Below the pieces are notes generated by a model, which worked only from the letters and a program-made list of their open reading frames with translations, was not told the origin of the DNA and searched no databases. Shown one piece after another: positions 16,051 to 24,513 of a DNA stretch of 24,546 nucleotides (positions within the stretch are counted from its first letter, which is position 1; each line of letters opens with the position of its first letter). Source of the DNA: an uncultured Eubacteriales bacterium (lineage in GTDB: Bacteria > Bacillota > Clostridia > Christensenellales > Borkfalkiaceae); the NCBI GenBank assembly GCA_900540805.1, contig UQHL01000032.1, positions 1 to 24,546 on the forward strand. Reading direction: 5' to 3'. A program made the position numbers and the translations under genes.

Positions 16051-17595
16051 ATGAAAAAAATCATATGTCTGGCGGCCGCGGTTATTCTCGCGGTCTCGGC
16101 CGCGGGCTGCGGCAATACGGGCGATACGTCTGAAGCCTCTTCCGCTTCCTCTCAGACGCAGATCGAAGTGGCCGCAGGCTACGAAAGATACGATTTGGGA
16201 GAGGCGCTCGACACCGTGACGGCAGGCTTCGGCGCGCAGATCGACACCGACGTCTATATGCCTTGGAACAATCTGACGGCAGACGAGGAAGCGATGCTGG
16301 AAAAACGCATCGCCGACATGAATCTTCAATTTACGCGAATTAAATTCTTTCCCGAATTTTTCGAGCGGGCAAATGATAACGACGATCCCGACGTATTCGA
16401 CGCCGACGCGGAGGGGATCGATTTTGACTCGACGGAAATGCGGGCGCTCTACAAGATTTTGGATATCTGTGAAAAATACGGGATCAACGTCGATTTAAGC
16501 TGGTACGGCTGTTATGCCTGGTTCGATTCGTACGACGGAAAGTACGACGGCAGCTGGCTGGGATATTCGGACGAGGTAACGATGCAAAAAAACTGGGTCA
16601 CCGCGCCCAGAAAGACGGCCGAATTCGACGGCTTTGCCGAATACGCCGAAAACATTTACGTGGGATTGGATTATCTCATCAACGTCAAAAAATATACCTG
16701 TCTTTACGGCTTCAGCGTCATCGCCGAAATGTTTATGGACGATAAGGGCGTGATCAGCTGGGACGCCTATGCCGAATGCGTGAAAGGGATAGACGAAAGG
16801 CTGGAAAAAGAGGGGCTTCGGGATAAAATAAAGTTTTTGGGAACCTCGAACAACGGCAACAGTCCCAAATATTTTAAGGACGAACAGGCGAAAACAAAAG
16901 ACTATTTCGATATTCTCGGCACGGGCAACTACAATTGGGATAACGACGACTACAACGAGAGTATGGAAACTTATTTTGCCGATATTATCGGGATCGCCCG
17001 CGATTACGGAAAACAGGGCTGGTACGTCGCCGAATTTTGTCAGGGAAAACACTTCATCAACGCCGTAGATAAGGAAGATATCGATTGGTATGAAGCGGGC
17101 TTATATATTTCCCGTTTTGTAATCGCGGCCGCCTCCCAAGGCGCTACGATGCTCAATCATTACATTCTGGGAGATACCTGGTTTACAAACTCTTACGTGC
17201 ATACCATGGGGCTTTGGGCCTATCGGGACAAAGGCTGGAAAGCGCACCCCGAATACTACTTCTACGGACTCGTCTGCAAATATACGGATATCGGCAGTAA
17301 GGTATATCCGATAAAATCGACGGACGATGTCTCCATGATCGCCTTTCAGCTGCCCGACGGCTCGTGGTCGTATATGATGGCCAACTGCGCAGGCGCAGCC
17401 AAAAAGGTGGCGGTGGTCAACGCCGCCTCGGACGGGCCGAAAAAGCTCGACGCTTATAAGGTTACGGAAGCGCTCATTCCGTCGGACAGAGCGGTGGAAT
17501 TGCCCGCGGCTTACGACAACGTCGATGCGAGCGGCGGCGTGGCATACGTCACCTTGCCCGCGAACGGCTTCGTCGTGTTATCCGACAAAAAGTAA
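16051..17595 (+). CDS. Lipoprotein resembling a clan GH-A glycoside hydrolase (copy 2)
   Basis: This 514-residue protein is a tandem paralogue of the preceding gene product, sharing FFPE.(Y/F)ER.NDNDDP, DLSWYGC, GSWLG, KKYTC.Y, LPDGSW and the final VVLSDKK. The lipobox is SAAGC (near residue 20). The predicted catalytic pair is E226 (VIAEMF) and E328 (YVAEFC), matching E227 and E324 of copy 1. The first Glu lacks the Pro-Glu-Pro surroundings seen in copy 1, so the two active sites have diverged and may act on different linkages. The gene starts 20 bases after copy 1. Two hairpins follow it before the next gene. The glycosidase assignment is inferred from fold pattern, not family recognition. 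Confidence 0.82.
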   Translation: MKKIICLAAAVILAVSAAGCGNTGDTSEASSASSQTQIEVAAGYERYDLGEALDTVTAGFGAQIDTDVYMPWNNLTADEEAMLEKRIADMNLQFTRIKFFPEFFERANDNDDPDVFDADAEGIDFDSTEMRALYKILDICEKYGINVDLSWYGCYAWFDSYDGKYDGSWLGYSDEVTMQKNWVTAPRKTAEFDGFAEYAENIYVGLDYLINVKKYTCLYGFSVIAEMFMDDKGVISWDAYAECVKGIDERLEKEGLRDKIKFLGTSNNGNSPKYFKDEQAKTKDYFDILGTGNYNWDNDDYNESMETYFADIIGIARDYGKQGWYVAEFCQGKHFINAVDKEDIDWYEAGLYISRFVIAAASQGATMLNHYILGDTWFTNSYVHTMGLWAYRDKGWKAHPEYYFYGLVCKYTDIGSKVYPIKSTDDVSMIAFQLPDGSWSYMMANCAGAAKKVAVVNAASDGPKKLDAYKVTEALIPSDRAVELPAAYDNVDASGGVAYVTLPANGFVVLSDKK

Positions 17596-17598
17596 CGG

Positions 17599-17631
17599 AA
17601 GCCGCGCGGCTTTTCTGCGGGTCGCAGAAAA
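17599..17631 (+). other. Two overlapping hairpins between operon genes
   Basis: AAGCC/GGCTT (17599-17603 with 17608-17612, loop GCGC) overlaps a perfect 9-bp stem TTTTCTGCG/CGCAGAAAA (17611-17619 with 17623-17631, loop GGT). The first hairpin is followed by TTTTC, the second by no T run. They are mutually exclusive only at the junction. A partial terminator or mRNA-stability element lowering expression of the downstream genes is plausible; this is the largest gap (81 bases) in the operon. Confidence 0.45.
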
Positions 17632-17676
17632 ATATGCCTGTCAAGCGTGGATTTCTATAAAAGGAAGGAAAACGAA

Positions 17677-19563
17677 ATGAGAAAAAAATGGACGGCCGCA
17701 ATACTTTCCGCGGCGTTGTGTTTCAGTCTCGTGACAGCCGTTCGGCCGATAGAAGCCGATGCGGCCGCGCTGCGGATCACCAATACGAAAACCTACGTAG
17801 GCAACCTCAATATGGCCCCCGCGCTCATTCAGCCGCTGACGTCGGCCTCCCTCTTGGAGGAATATGCCGATTACGAGCAGAATCTGCGCCCTTCCAACGT
17901 CATCGTCGAGATCGATCCCGCGCTTAACGTCCTTGGCGCCGACGGCGCGCAGATAGGTTCGCTCACAGAGGTGTATGAGACGGTTAAAGCCGAAGGCATG
18001 CTCTCCGTCGTGCGCGTTGACGACGCGGCGGAGGGGGAAGCGTTTTCGGCTTGGCTCGCCGAAAAAGACGTTTTCGATATAGCGGTGTTGTCCGACGACG
18101 CGGCTCTCGTCAAAAGCGTGAGGACGGCTCGTTCCAATATACGCGGCATCGTCGATTATTCGGGGAAAGCCGCCGACAGTCTTTACGAATGGGTGAAGGA
18201 GGCAAACGAAGCGTACGCCAATGTGATCATGCTTTCGCAGTCGCAGGCGGACGCGGAAACCGTGGAATATCTGCATGCCCGTTTCAAGGCCGTTTGGGTG
18301 ACGGAGGACGAGTTTTCGGAGCTGAATGTCTATTCGTTGGTTTCGAGTGGCGCATATGGAATCGTAACCGACGGAGACACGAGGGAAATCTATAAATTTT
18401 ACGACAATTATAAATCTAATTCCCTCGCACGCTCGTTTTTGACGATCGGACACAGAGGGGTGGGCAGAGGTTATCCCGAAAACAGCCTCGAGGGGTATAA
18501 GGCGGCTTATGAGTCGGGGGCTTCGGCGATAGAAATCGACATGAAGGTTTCCGCGGACAATCAGATTTTTATTCTTCACGACAGCAATCTCGAGGAACGG
18601 ACGACGGGTAGCGGCACTGCCGAAAATTATACGCTCGCGCAGCTGAAAAATTTTAAGGTCACGAAGGCTTCCGACGGCAGCGAGACGGGCATGGCCGCGG
18701 ATATTCCCACGCTGGACGACGTGTTCGGCTATTTCAAAGACAAAGAGGATTTTGTAATCGTCTGCGAGATAAAAACGGTAAAGACAAACGTGGTTAAACT
18801 GTTCGCCGAGAAGGTGAAAGAGTACGGCATGGAGGACAAGGTTGTGGCGATCGCTTTCAGCATGAATATGCTGGAGCTGATGAAAAACACCGAAGGCGCG
18901 TCGGGGATTCCTACCGCTTCCCTCAACACAATTTATCAATCTTCCGCCGCCGAAGATTTACAGACGCTGTGTCGGAACAATACGATCGTCAACGCAAAAA
19001 ACGACCATATTTATTTTGAGGAACGCAATCTCAAAAACAGAGGCTTTCTGCTCTATTCCTGGACCTACGAAACGGCGGAAATCGCGAGAAGCGCCATATC
19101 CAACGGCGTGCTGGGCGTAACCACCGACGCTGTAACGGCATTCGCCGATTATCAGAAGCGGATTCTTCCCAAAGGGGAGTATTCCGCGGCGGAGGGGACG
19201 GAGTTTTCGTCTGCGACGTTTAAGGCGGACGTCCTGAAATACGACGGAACGGTGGAGGAACGCGAGCTTGGCGTATTCAAATACGCCGTCAAAGGAGACT
19301 TTGCCGAAGCCATACTTCAATCGGTTTCGGACGGCTATATCCTTTACAGCGAGCCTATAAAAATCCAAATCGAAAAAGCCGAAAAGCCCGTCGATCCGCC
19401 CGACAGCGGTTCGGACGCTCCCTCTTCTTCGTCGGGGAACGCTTCGGCAAGCTCCGCTCCTTCGGCGGAAGCGCAGGGCGGCTGCAACAGCAGCGCGGGC
19501 GGAATGTGTGCTCTGTTGGTTTTATCGGGCGGTGCGTTGGCGATAGTCAGAAAAAGAAAATAA
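17677..19563 (+). CDS. Secreted, surface-anchored glycerophosphodiester phosphodiesterase-domain protein
   Basis: The ATG at 17677 follows AAGGAAGG and begins a clean Sec signal; an upstream GTG (17647) would add ten unneeded residues. Of 628 residues, about 258-495 form a GDPD TIM barrel with all key motifs: H259-R-G, PENS (E268), EID (E286, D288) and H301-D302, so it should hydrolyse glycerophosphodiesters or related phosphodiesters such as teichoic acid units, metal-dependently. Residues about 35-245 look like a second, degenerate GDPD barrel (IVEID, ending GAYGIVTDGDT, parallel to GVLGVTTDAVT in the active one) without the HRG/HD residues. An Ig-like region, a Ser-rich linker and the tail GGCNSS (C603), a hydrophobic helix and RKRK follow. 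The placement within a sugar operon is unusual. Confidence 0.9.
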   Translation: MRKKWTAAILSAALCFSLVTAVRPIEADAAALRITNTKTYVGNLNMAPALIQPLTSASLLEEYADYEQNLRPSNVIVEIDPALNVLGADGAQIGSLTEVYETVKAEGMLSVVRVDDAAEGEAFSAWLAEKDVFDIAVLSDDAALVKSVRTARSNIRGIVDYSGKAADSLYEWVKEANEAYANVIMLSQSQADAETVEYLHARFKAVWVTEDEFSELNVYSLVSSGAYGIVTDGDTREIYKFYDNYKSNSLARSFLTIGHRGVGRGYPENSLEGYKAAYESGASAIEIDMKVSADNQIFILHDSNLEERTTGSGTAENYTLAQLKNFKVTKASDGSETGMAADIPTLDDVFGYFKDKEDFVIVCEIKTVKTNVVKLFAEKVKEYGMEDKVVAIAFSMNMLELMKNTEGASGIPTASLNTIYQSSAAEDLQTLCRNNTIVNAKNDHIYFEERNLKNRGFLLYSWTYETAEIARSAISNGVLGVTTDAVTAFADYQKRILPKGEYSAAEGTEFSSATFKADVLKYDGTVEERELGVFKYAVKGDFAEAILQSVSDGYILYSEPIKIQIEKAEKPVDPPDSGSDAPSSSSGNASASSAPSAEAQGGCNSSAGGMCALLVLSGGALAIVRKRK

Positions 19564-19612
19564 ACGGCGAAAAATCTGTGCGGACAGCATTGCGGATCAC
19601 AGGGAGAAGGTT

Positions 19613-20461
19613 ATGAAAATAGGAATCATCACGGATTGCATGAAACGAAATACGCTTGCCGAGGCGCTTGCGGACGCCGCAAGGCTCGGGGCGGACGGGG
19701 TTCAGATCTACGCGACGACGGGCGAGTTTACTCCCGATACGCTCGGCGCGGAAGCGAAGGCAAAGTATAAAGCCCTTCTTTCGCAACATGGCTTGGAGAT
19801 TTCCGCGCTCTGCGGGGACATGGGCGGTTACGGCTTCGAGCGGGCGGAGGACAACGCTTTGCGCATAGAAAAGACGAAGCGGATCATCGACCTTGCAGTC
19901 GAATTTTCCGCGCGTGTCGTCACCACGCATATAGGCGTGATTCCCGACGAGAAAACCCATCCGCGCTATGCCGTAATGCTCTCCGCGCTCACCGAATGCG
20001 GAAGCTACGCCGCGGCGAAAGGGGTGACTCTGGCAATCGAAACAGGCCCCGAAAAAGCCAAAACGCTCAAGGCGTTTATCGAGGACACGGAGGGCGGCGT
20101 CGGCGTCAATCTCGACCCCGCAAATTTTACCATGGTGACGGGACAGGACGCTGTGGAAGCCGTTTCCATTCTTAAAAATTATATCGTCCATACCCACGTA
20201 AAGGACGGGCGCAAGCTCGACCCCGAGCTGAAGGCGGAGACGGTCTATCATGCGTTCGCCGTCGGGGGCGTGGCCGCGCTGAACGCCTGTAAAGGCTTTG
20301 AAGAACTGCCGATCGGACAGGGCGACGTGGATTGGAAGTCCTATATGAAAGCGCTCAGGGAGATCGGTTACGACGGATATCTGACGATCGAACGCGAAGC
20401 TGGCGACGCTCCTTTCGACGATATTCGTTCGGCGGTGAAATTTATTCGGAGCTTCGTATGA
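19613..20461 (+). CDS. Sugar phosphate isomerase/epimerase-like TIM-barrel protein
   Basis: A 282-residue protein of the xylose isomerase-like (AP endonuclease 2/IolE-type) TIM-barrel family, cytoplasmic. Metal-ligand positions are present: E143 (AIETG), D168 (NLDPAN), H193/H195 (HTHVKD) and E260 (TIERE). Members isomerise, epimerise or dehydrate sugars and inosose-like keto compounds. GGGAGAAGG precedes the ATG. The stop codon overlaps the start of the GH32 gene by four bases (ATGA), indicating translational coupling. Together with three Gfo/Idh/MocA oxidoreductases it suggests a path through keto-sugar intermediates. Exact substrate unknown. Confidence 0.9.
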   Translation: MKIGIITDCMKRNTLAEALADAARLGADGVQIYATTGEFTPDTLGAEAKAKYKALLSQHGLEISALCGDMGGYGFERAEDNALRIEKTKRIIDLAVEFSARVVTTHIGVIPDEKTHPRYAVMLSALTECGSYAAAKGVTLAIETGPEKAKTLKAFIEDTEGGVGVNLDPANFTMVTGQDAVEAVSILKNYIVHTHVKDGRKLDPELKAETVYHAFAVGGVAALNACKGFEELPIGQGDVDWKSYMKALREIGYDGYLTIEREAGDAPFDDIRSAVKFIRSFV

Positions 20462-21942
20462 TCGACGGCGAGAGAAGAAACGAATTAAAATCGGTAAACG
20501 AGTATATAGAAAGCAACAAGTCTCTCGTCAGGGAGCGATTCCGCGGGAAATATCATTTGCAGCCGCAAATCGGCTGGATGAACGATCCCAACGGGTTTGT
20601 TTTCTTTAAGGGCAGATACCATATGTTTTATCAGCTGCATCCCTATTCCGCCAACGGCGGACTCATGTATTGGGGGCACGCGGTCAGCGACGATCTGGTT
20701 GTCTGGGAATATCTGCCCGTGGCGTTGGCGCCCGACGAAGCGTACGATGCGGACGGTTGTTGGTCGGGCTCGGCGATCGTTGTGGGCGACAGGCTTTATC
20801 TCGTCTATACGGGAAACTGCGAGCGGGGCGGAAAGAGAGTATCGACGCAAAACCTCGCCTATTCGGACGACGGCGTTCGGTTTTTCAAATACGCGGGAAA
20901 TCCCGTGATCGGAGAAAAACAGGCCCCGCAGGGGACAAACCTTTCCGATTTCCGCGATCCGTATATTTGGAAATATGAAAATAGATATTATCTTTTGATC
21001 GCAACGGCGGAAGCGGGCGCAGGGAAAATACAGCTTTACGAAGCGGACGATTTGTTTCATTGGCGCTATAAAAACGTCTTTTTGCGCCGCTTTGGCTGCG
21101 GAGAATGCTGGGAGTGTCCCAATGTTCTCTCTTTTGAAGAGACGGATTTGTTGGTATGTTCCGCTCTGGCCTATCCGCACGGGAAATATGCGTTTTGGAA
21201 TTGTAATTCCAACGTCTATGCGACGGGAAAGGTGGATTACGAAAGGGGCGAGATGAGTGCCTCCGATTTTTCGGAAATCGACGCGGGTCTCGATTTTTAT
21301 GCTGCGCAGATGATTCGGGGCAAAGGCGGAACAAACATTATGTCCGCATGGATGAACGTGTGGCCTCGGCGGAACGTCACGTCGGAGCTGGGAGACGGCT
21401 GGGCGGGAAAGTTGATTCTGCCGCGTGAAGTGTCTCTCAAAAACGGGAAGCTTATTCAAAAACCCGTCTCGGCCGTCGAAAAGTATTATAAAGCTACCGT
21501 TCGCGTCACGGATGTGCTGGAAGGGACAAAATCCTATGCAAACGTTTCGGGACAGGTCGTGCGATTAAAAATTTCGGCGGATATAAAGGAAGCGGATCGT
21601 TTTTGCGTATCCGTATTCGCCGACGAAAAATATAAAACGGATATTTCGTACGATAAAAAAACGCGGCTGATAAAAGCCGACCGTTCGTACAGCGGTTATC
21701 CGATCACTGCGGGCGAAAAAGATAAATCGGAAGGCAGGGTGCGCTATGCGGAATATATCCCCGAAAACGATTTCCTGAAAATGGAAATATTTCTCGACAA
21801 GAGCAGCGCGGAAATATTTTTCGGGGAAGGAGAGCTGACGATGAGCCTGCTTTCCTATAACCCCGAACAGGCGGAGAAAATTATTTTTTCCTGCGAAGGA
21901 AAAGCGAAAATAACAATAGAAAAAAACGATTTCGTTTTTTAA
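20458..21942 (+). CDS. GH32 beta-fructosidase (sucrose/sucrose-6-phosphate hydrolase type), cytoplasmic
   Basis: A 494-residue retaining hydrolase expected to release terminal fructose from sucrose, fructo-oligosaccharides or a fructosylated conjugate. All three GH32 signatures are present: WMNDPNG with nucleophile D43, FRDP with D167, and WECP with acid/base E219. The five-bladed propeller (about 30-325) is followed by a beta-sandwich (about 335-494) with the usual FLDKSSAEIFF stretch. There is no signal peptide. The ATG at 20458 overlaps the preceding stop (ATGA); an in-frame start further upstream would lie inside that gene and is rejected. Pairing with GH78 suggests a substrate that carries both rhamnose and fructose, or two separate substrates. 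Confidence 0.93.
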   Translation: MIDGERRNELKSVNEYIESNKSLVRERFRGKYHLQPQIGWMNDPNGFVFFKGRYHMFYQLHPYSANGGLMYWGHAVSDDLVVWEYLPVALAPDEAYDADGCWSGSAIVVGDRLYLVYTGNCERGGKRVSTQNLAYSDDGVRFFKYAGNPVIGEKQAPQGTNLSDFRDPYIWKYENRYYLLIATAEAGAGKIQLYEADDLFHWRYKNVFLRRFGCGECWECPNVLSFEETDLLVCSALAYPHGKYAFWNCNSNVYATGKVDYERGEMSASDFSEIDAGLDFYAAQMIRGKGGTNIMSAWMNVWPRRNVTSELGDGWAGKLILPREVSLKNGKLIQKPVSAVEKYYKATVRVTDVLEGTKSYANVSGQVVRLKISADIKEADRFCVSVFADEKYKTDISYDKKTRLIKADRSYSGYPITAGEKDKSEGRVRYAEYIPENDFLKMEIFLDKSSAEIFFGEGELTMSLLSYNPEQAEKIIFSCEGKAKITIEKNDFVF

Positions 21943-21977
21943 TAGATTTAATATCAGTTCAAGGAGAGTTTGAAACC

Positions 21978-23054
21978 ATGAATAAAAAAATTTGCATTGC
22001 GGTCGTCGGCTGCGGGCGAATCGCTACCAACGCCCATTTTCCCGCCTTTAAGGCTCTTTCGGAGAGAGTGCGGGTAAAGTATGCCTGCGACGTCATCGAG
22101 GCCAAAGCACAGGCGAAGAAGGACGAATATCCCGATCTCGTCGAAAACGTCGTTACGGATTACAAGCTCGCGCTTGCCGACAAAGAGGTTGACGCGGTGT
22201 ATGTCCTTACGCCCAACTACGCGCATTATACGGTTACTATGGACGCGCTGCGCGCCGGAAAACACGTCTTTTGCGAAAAGCCGATCACCGTAAATTATAA
22301 GCTTTCCCTCGAGATGGCCGAGGAAGCGAAAAAGCAGGGGAAGCTTTTGAATATCGGCGTTTGCAACCGCTACAATAAAGCGGTGGAAATGCTGGAACAG
22401 ATGAACAGAAACGGAAAATTCGGCAATATTTATCACGTATATTGCTCTTTCAGAAGCTTCAGAAGTATCCCGGGGCTCGGGGGCGCGTTTACCACAAAAG
22501 CGCAGTCGGGCGGGGGCGTGCTGATCGACTGGGGCGTACATTTTCTCGATTTGATTTTATATATACTCGGCGGTGCAAAGCTGAAAACGGTGACCTGCGA
22601 CGCCTATTCGGAAATGGCGAAGGACATGAAGGCGTATAAGTACAATTTTATGTGGGCCGAGGAGACCAAGGACTTAAACGGTACCAACGACGTGGACGAT
22701 TACATCGCGGGACATATCCGCACGGATAAGGCGTCGATTTCCTTCAACGGCGCATGGGCGCAAAATATCGCGCAAGACGAGATGTTTATTGATTTTCTCG
22801 GAGACAAGGGCGGCGCGAGGCTTTCTTACGGCGGACATTTTACCTATTACGGAACGAGCGAGGAGGGCGAGCTTGTCACCGTCAATTATAACTATAATAT
22901 TCCCGATCATATGCTGTGCGAGGATCGTGCGTTTCTGGATGCGATAGAGAACGGAACGCATACCAAGACGCACATTGAAAATATTCTGGAATCGGCGAAG
23001 CTGCTCGACGCGCTTTATCAATCTGCAGAGAAAAAGGAAGAAATAAAGTTATAA
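21978..23054 (+). CDS. Gfo/Idh/MocA-family oxidoreductase (second)
   Basis: A 358-residue NAD(P)-dependent dehydrogenase of typical length. The N-terminal Rossmann domain has VVGCGRIA; the family motif CEKP is intact (K101), and the second domain has GGVLIDWGVHFLDL with the catalytic Asp/His pair. CAAGGAGAG lies upstream of the ATG, 35 bases after the GH32 gene. It should oxidise or reduce a sugar, inositol or glycoside hydroxyl in the cytoplasm. Four bases separate it from the next oxidoreductase gene. Confidence 0.93.
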   Translation: MNKKICIAVVGCGRIATNAHFPAFKALSERVRVKYACDVIEAKAQAKKDEYPDLVENVVTDYKLALADKEVDAVYVLTPNYAHYTVTMDALRAGKHVFCEKPITVNYKLSLEMAEEAKKQGKLLNIGVCNRYNKAVEMLEQMNRNGKFGNIYHVYCSFRSFRSIPGLGGAFTTKAQSGGGVLIDWGVHFLDLILYILGGAKLKTVTCDAYSEMAKDMKAYKYNFMWAEETKDLNGTNDVDDYIAGHIRTDKASISFNGAWAQNIAQDEMFIDFLGDKGGARLSYGGHFTYYGTSEEGELVTVNYNYNIPDHMLCEDRAFLDAIENGTHTKTHIENILESAKLLDALYQSAEKKEEIKL

Positions 23055-23058
23055 AATC

Positions 23059-24111
23059 ATGAAACACGGAATGATCATCATAGGCTTCGGCAACCAGGGC
23101 CAGTGGCACGCCGACAGCATACGGGAAAGGGTGCCCGAAATCCGGGTAATCGGAGCCTACGACATAAAAGAGGAGCGGGCGACGGAAATCGCAAAAAGAA
23201 ATCTCAAGCGCTTTACTTCGCCCGCCGAAGTATGGGCATGCAAAGAGGCCGACGTCGTTCTCGTCTCCACGCCCAACAACTTTCATAAAGAGTATTGTAT
23301 CGCCGCGCTCGAAGCGGGAAAAAACGTGGTGTGCGAAAAGCCCGTAACCATGAATTCGGAGGAGCTGGAAGAAATTCTTGCCGTCGCAAAGGAAACGGGG
23401 AAACAGTTCACCGTACACCAAAACAGGCGCTGGGACGCCGATTACCGCGTCGTAAAAAACATCATAGACAAAAACGTCGTGGGAAAGCCGTATTTTATCG
23501 ATTCGCGTTTGTTCGGCTGCAAAGGGCTGCCCGGCGACTGGCGCAGCGCAAAGGTATCGGGCGGCGGAATGCTTTACGATTGGAGCGTTCATCTCATCGA
23601 CCAGATGCTCGACCTGATCGACAGCGAGCCGGAAAGCGTTTTCGTCGATGCGGTAAAGGTGCGTTTTCCCGAAGTGGACGACTGCAATAAAATACTCGTC
23701 AAATTCAAAAACGGCGTACGTTATCAGATTGTGGTGGACAGCTGGTGCTATATCGGCGAAAACAGATGGCATATCTGCGGAGACGACGGCACGGCGGTCG
23801 TTCCCGTATGGGGAGACGTCAAGGGCAAAATCATCAAGGCGAATATAAAAGAAATAGGTTGGGAGGAGGGCTTTGTATTCACCTCCAACGGCAGATCGAG
23901 TACTATGGCCCCCCGTCCCGTAGAAAAGCTTCAGACATTCGACGCTTCCGTGCCTGAGATTCCTCCCTGGGAAGAATTTTATCATAATTTCACGGCGTCG
24001 ATCGAGGGCAGGGACAAACCGATCGTCACTCACAATCAAATAAGGCTGGTCATGAAAGTTTTGGATGCGTGTTTCCGTTCGATGGAGAGCGGAAACGCGG
24101 AAAGGGTATAG
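23059..24111 (+). CDS. Gfo/Idh/MocA-family oxidoreductase (third)
   Basis: A 350-residue dehydrogenase with Rossmann motif IGFGNQGQWHA, intact CEKP (K94), QNRRWDADYRVV and GGMLYDWSVHLIDQM (catalytic Asp/His). The NRRWD and YDWSVHL stretches place it in a different branch from the gene before it, so the two probably have different substrates or act on successive steps. It starts four bases after the previous stop, implying coupled translation, with GGAAGAAATAAAG as a weak ribosome site. It is the last recognisable enzyme gene of the operon. Confidence 0.93.
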   Translation: MKHGMIIIGFGNQGQWHADSIRERVPEIRVIGAYDIKEERATEIAKRNLKRFTSPAEVWACKEADVVLVSTPNNFHKEYCIAALEAGKNVVCEKPVTMNSEELEEILAVAKETGKQFTVHQNRRWDADYRVVKNIIDKNVVGKPYFIDSRLFGCKGLPGDWRSAKVSGGGMLYDWSVHLIDQMLDLIDSEPESVFVDAVKVRFPEVDDCNKILVKFKNGVRYQIVVDSWCYIGENRWHICGDDGTAVVPVWGDVKGKIIKANIKEIGWEEGFVFTSNGRSSTMAPRPVEKLQTFDASVPEIPPWEEFYHNFTASIEGRDKPIVTHNQIRLVMKVLDACFRSMESGNAERV

Positions 24112-24183
24112 GCAGGGAAGCGACGAGCAAAAAATAATTTATATCGATGGTATCGTTTTTCAAAAAGTTCCCATACTGTGGAT

Positions 24184-24444
24184 ATGGAAAAGGATAAGAA
24201 ACCGGAACTTACGGAAGAGACGGAAACTTTGTTTGAGGACGCGGCTTGCGCTAACGAATGTACGGGACTGATGCAGGGAATGCCCATCGACGAAGCGGAT
24301 AAGGAAAGCTACGGCGAGATCTTCGATTACGGCGCCGAAGCCGGCTCGGACGAGGTGCATGCGGGCCACGTGCAAAAGCCGAACGAGAAGCGCGGGATTG
24401 CCTTGGGCGATCCGAACGGAAAACCCGCAAATAAAAGCAAATAA
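24184..24444 (+). CDS. Small acidic protein of unknown function
   Basis: An 86-residue, Glu/Asp-rich protein without signal or membrane helix. The core AANECTGLM..(M)P.DEADKESYGEIFDY resembles, from memory, small acidic proteins with an E-C-T-G-L ... E-S-Y motif seen in Clostridia, none of known role. The ATG at 24184 is chosen over a GTG two codons earlier. No good ribosome site is visible, which lowers confidence. The 72-base gap after the last oxidoreductase gene contains no terminator, so it may lie on the same transcript, and a clear terminator follows its stop. Confidence 0.6.
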   Translation: MEKDKKPELTEETETLFEDAACANECTGLMQGMPIDEADKESYGEIFDYGAEAGSDEVHAGHVQKPNEKRGIALGDPNGKPANKSK

Positions 24445-24454
24445 AAGGCAAGAC

Positions 24455-24489
24455 AAAAAACACTCCTTGAAACCCATGGAGTGTTTTTT
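24455..24489. terminator. Bidirectional rho-independent terminator
   Basis: AAAAAACACTCC (24455-24466) pairs perfectly with GGAGTGTTTTTT (24478-24489) around an 11-base loop. The T run serves the plus strand; the A run gives the equivalent on the minus strand. It ends the operon or at least the small-protein gene. Confidence 0.9.
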
Positions 24490-24513
24490 CATTGGAGCTT
24501 TAGCGAAAATAAA

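Noticed and set aside
17641..18939. A 432-codon minus-strand open frame across the GDPD gene
   Set aside because: A shadow of the plus-strand GDPD gene; no domain or start signals.
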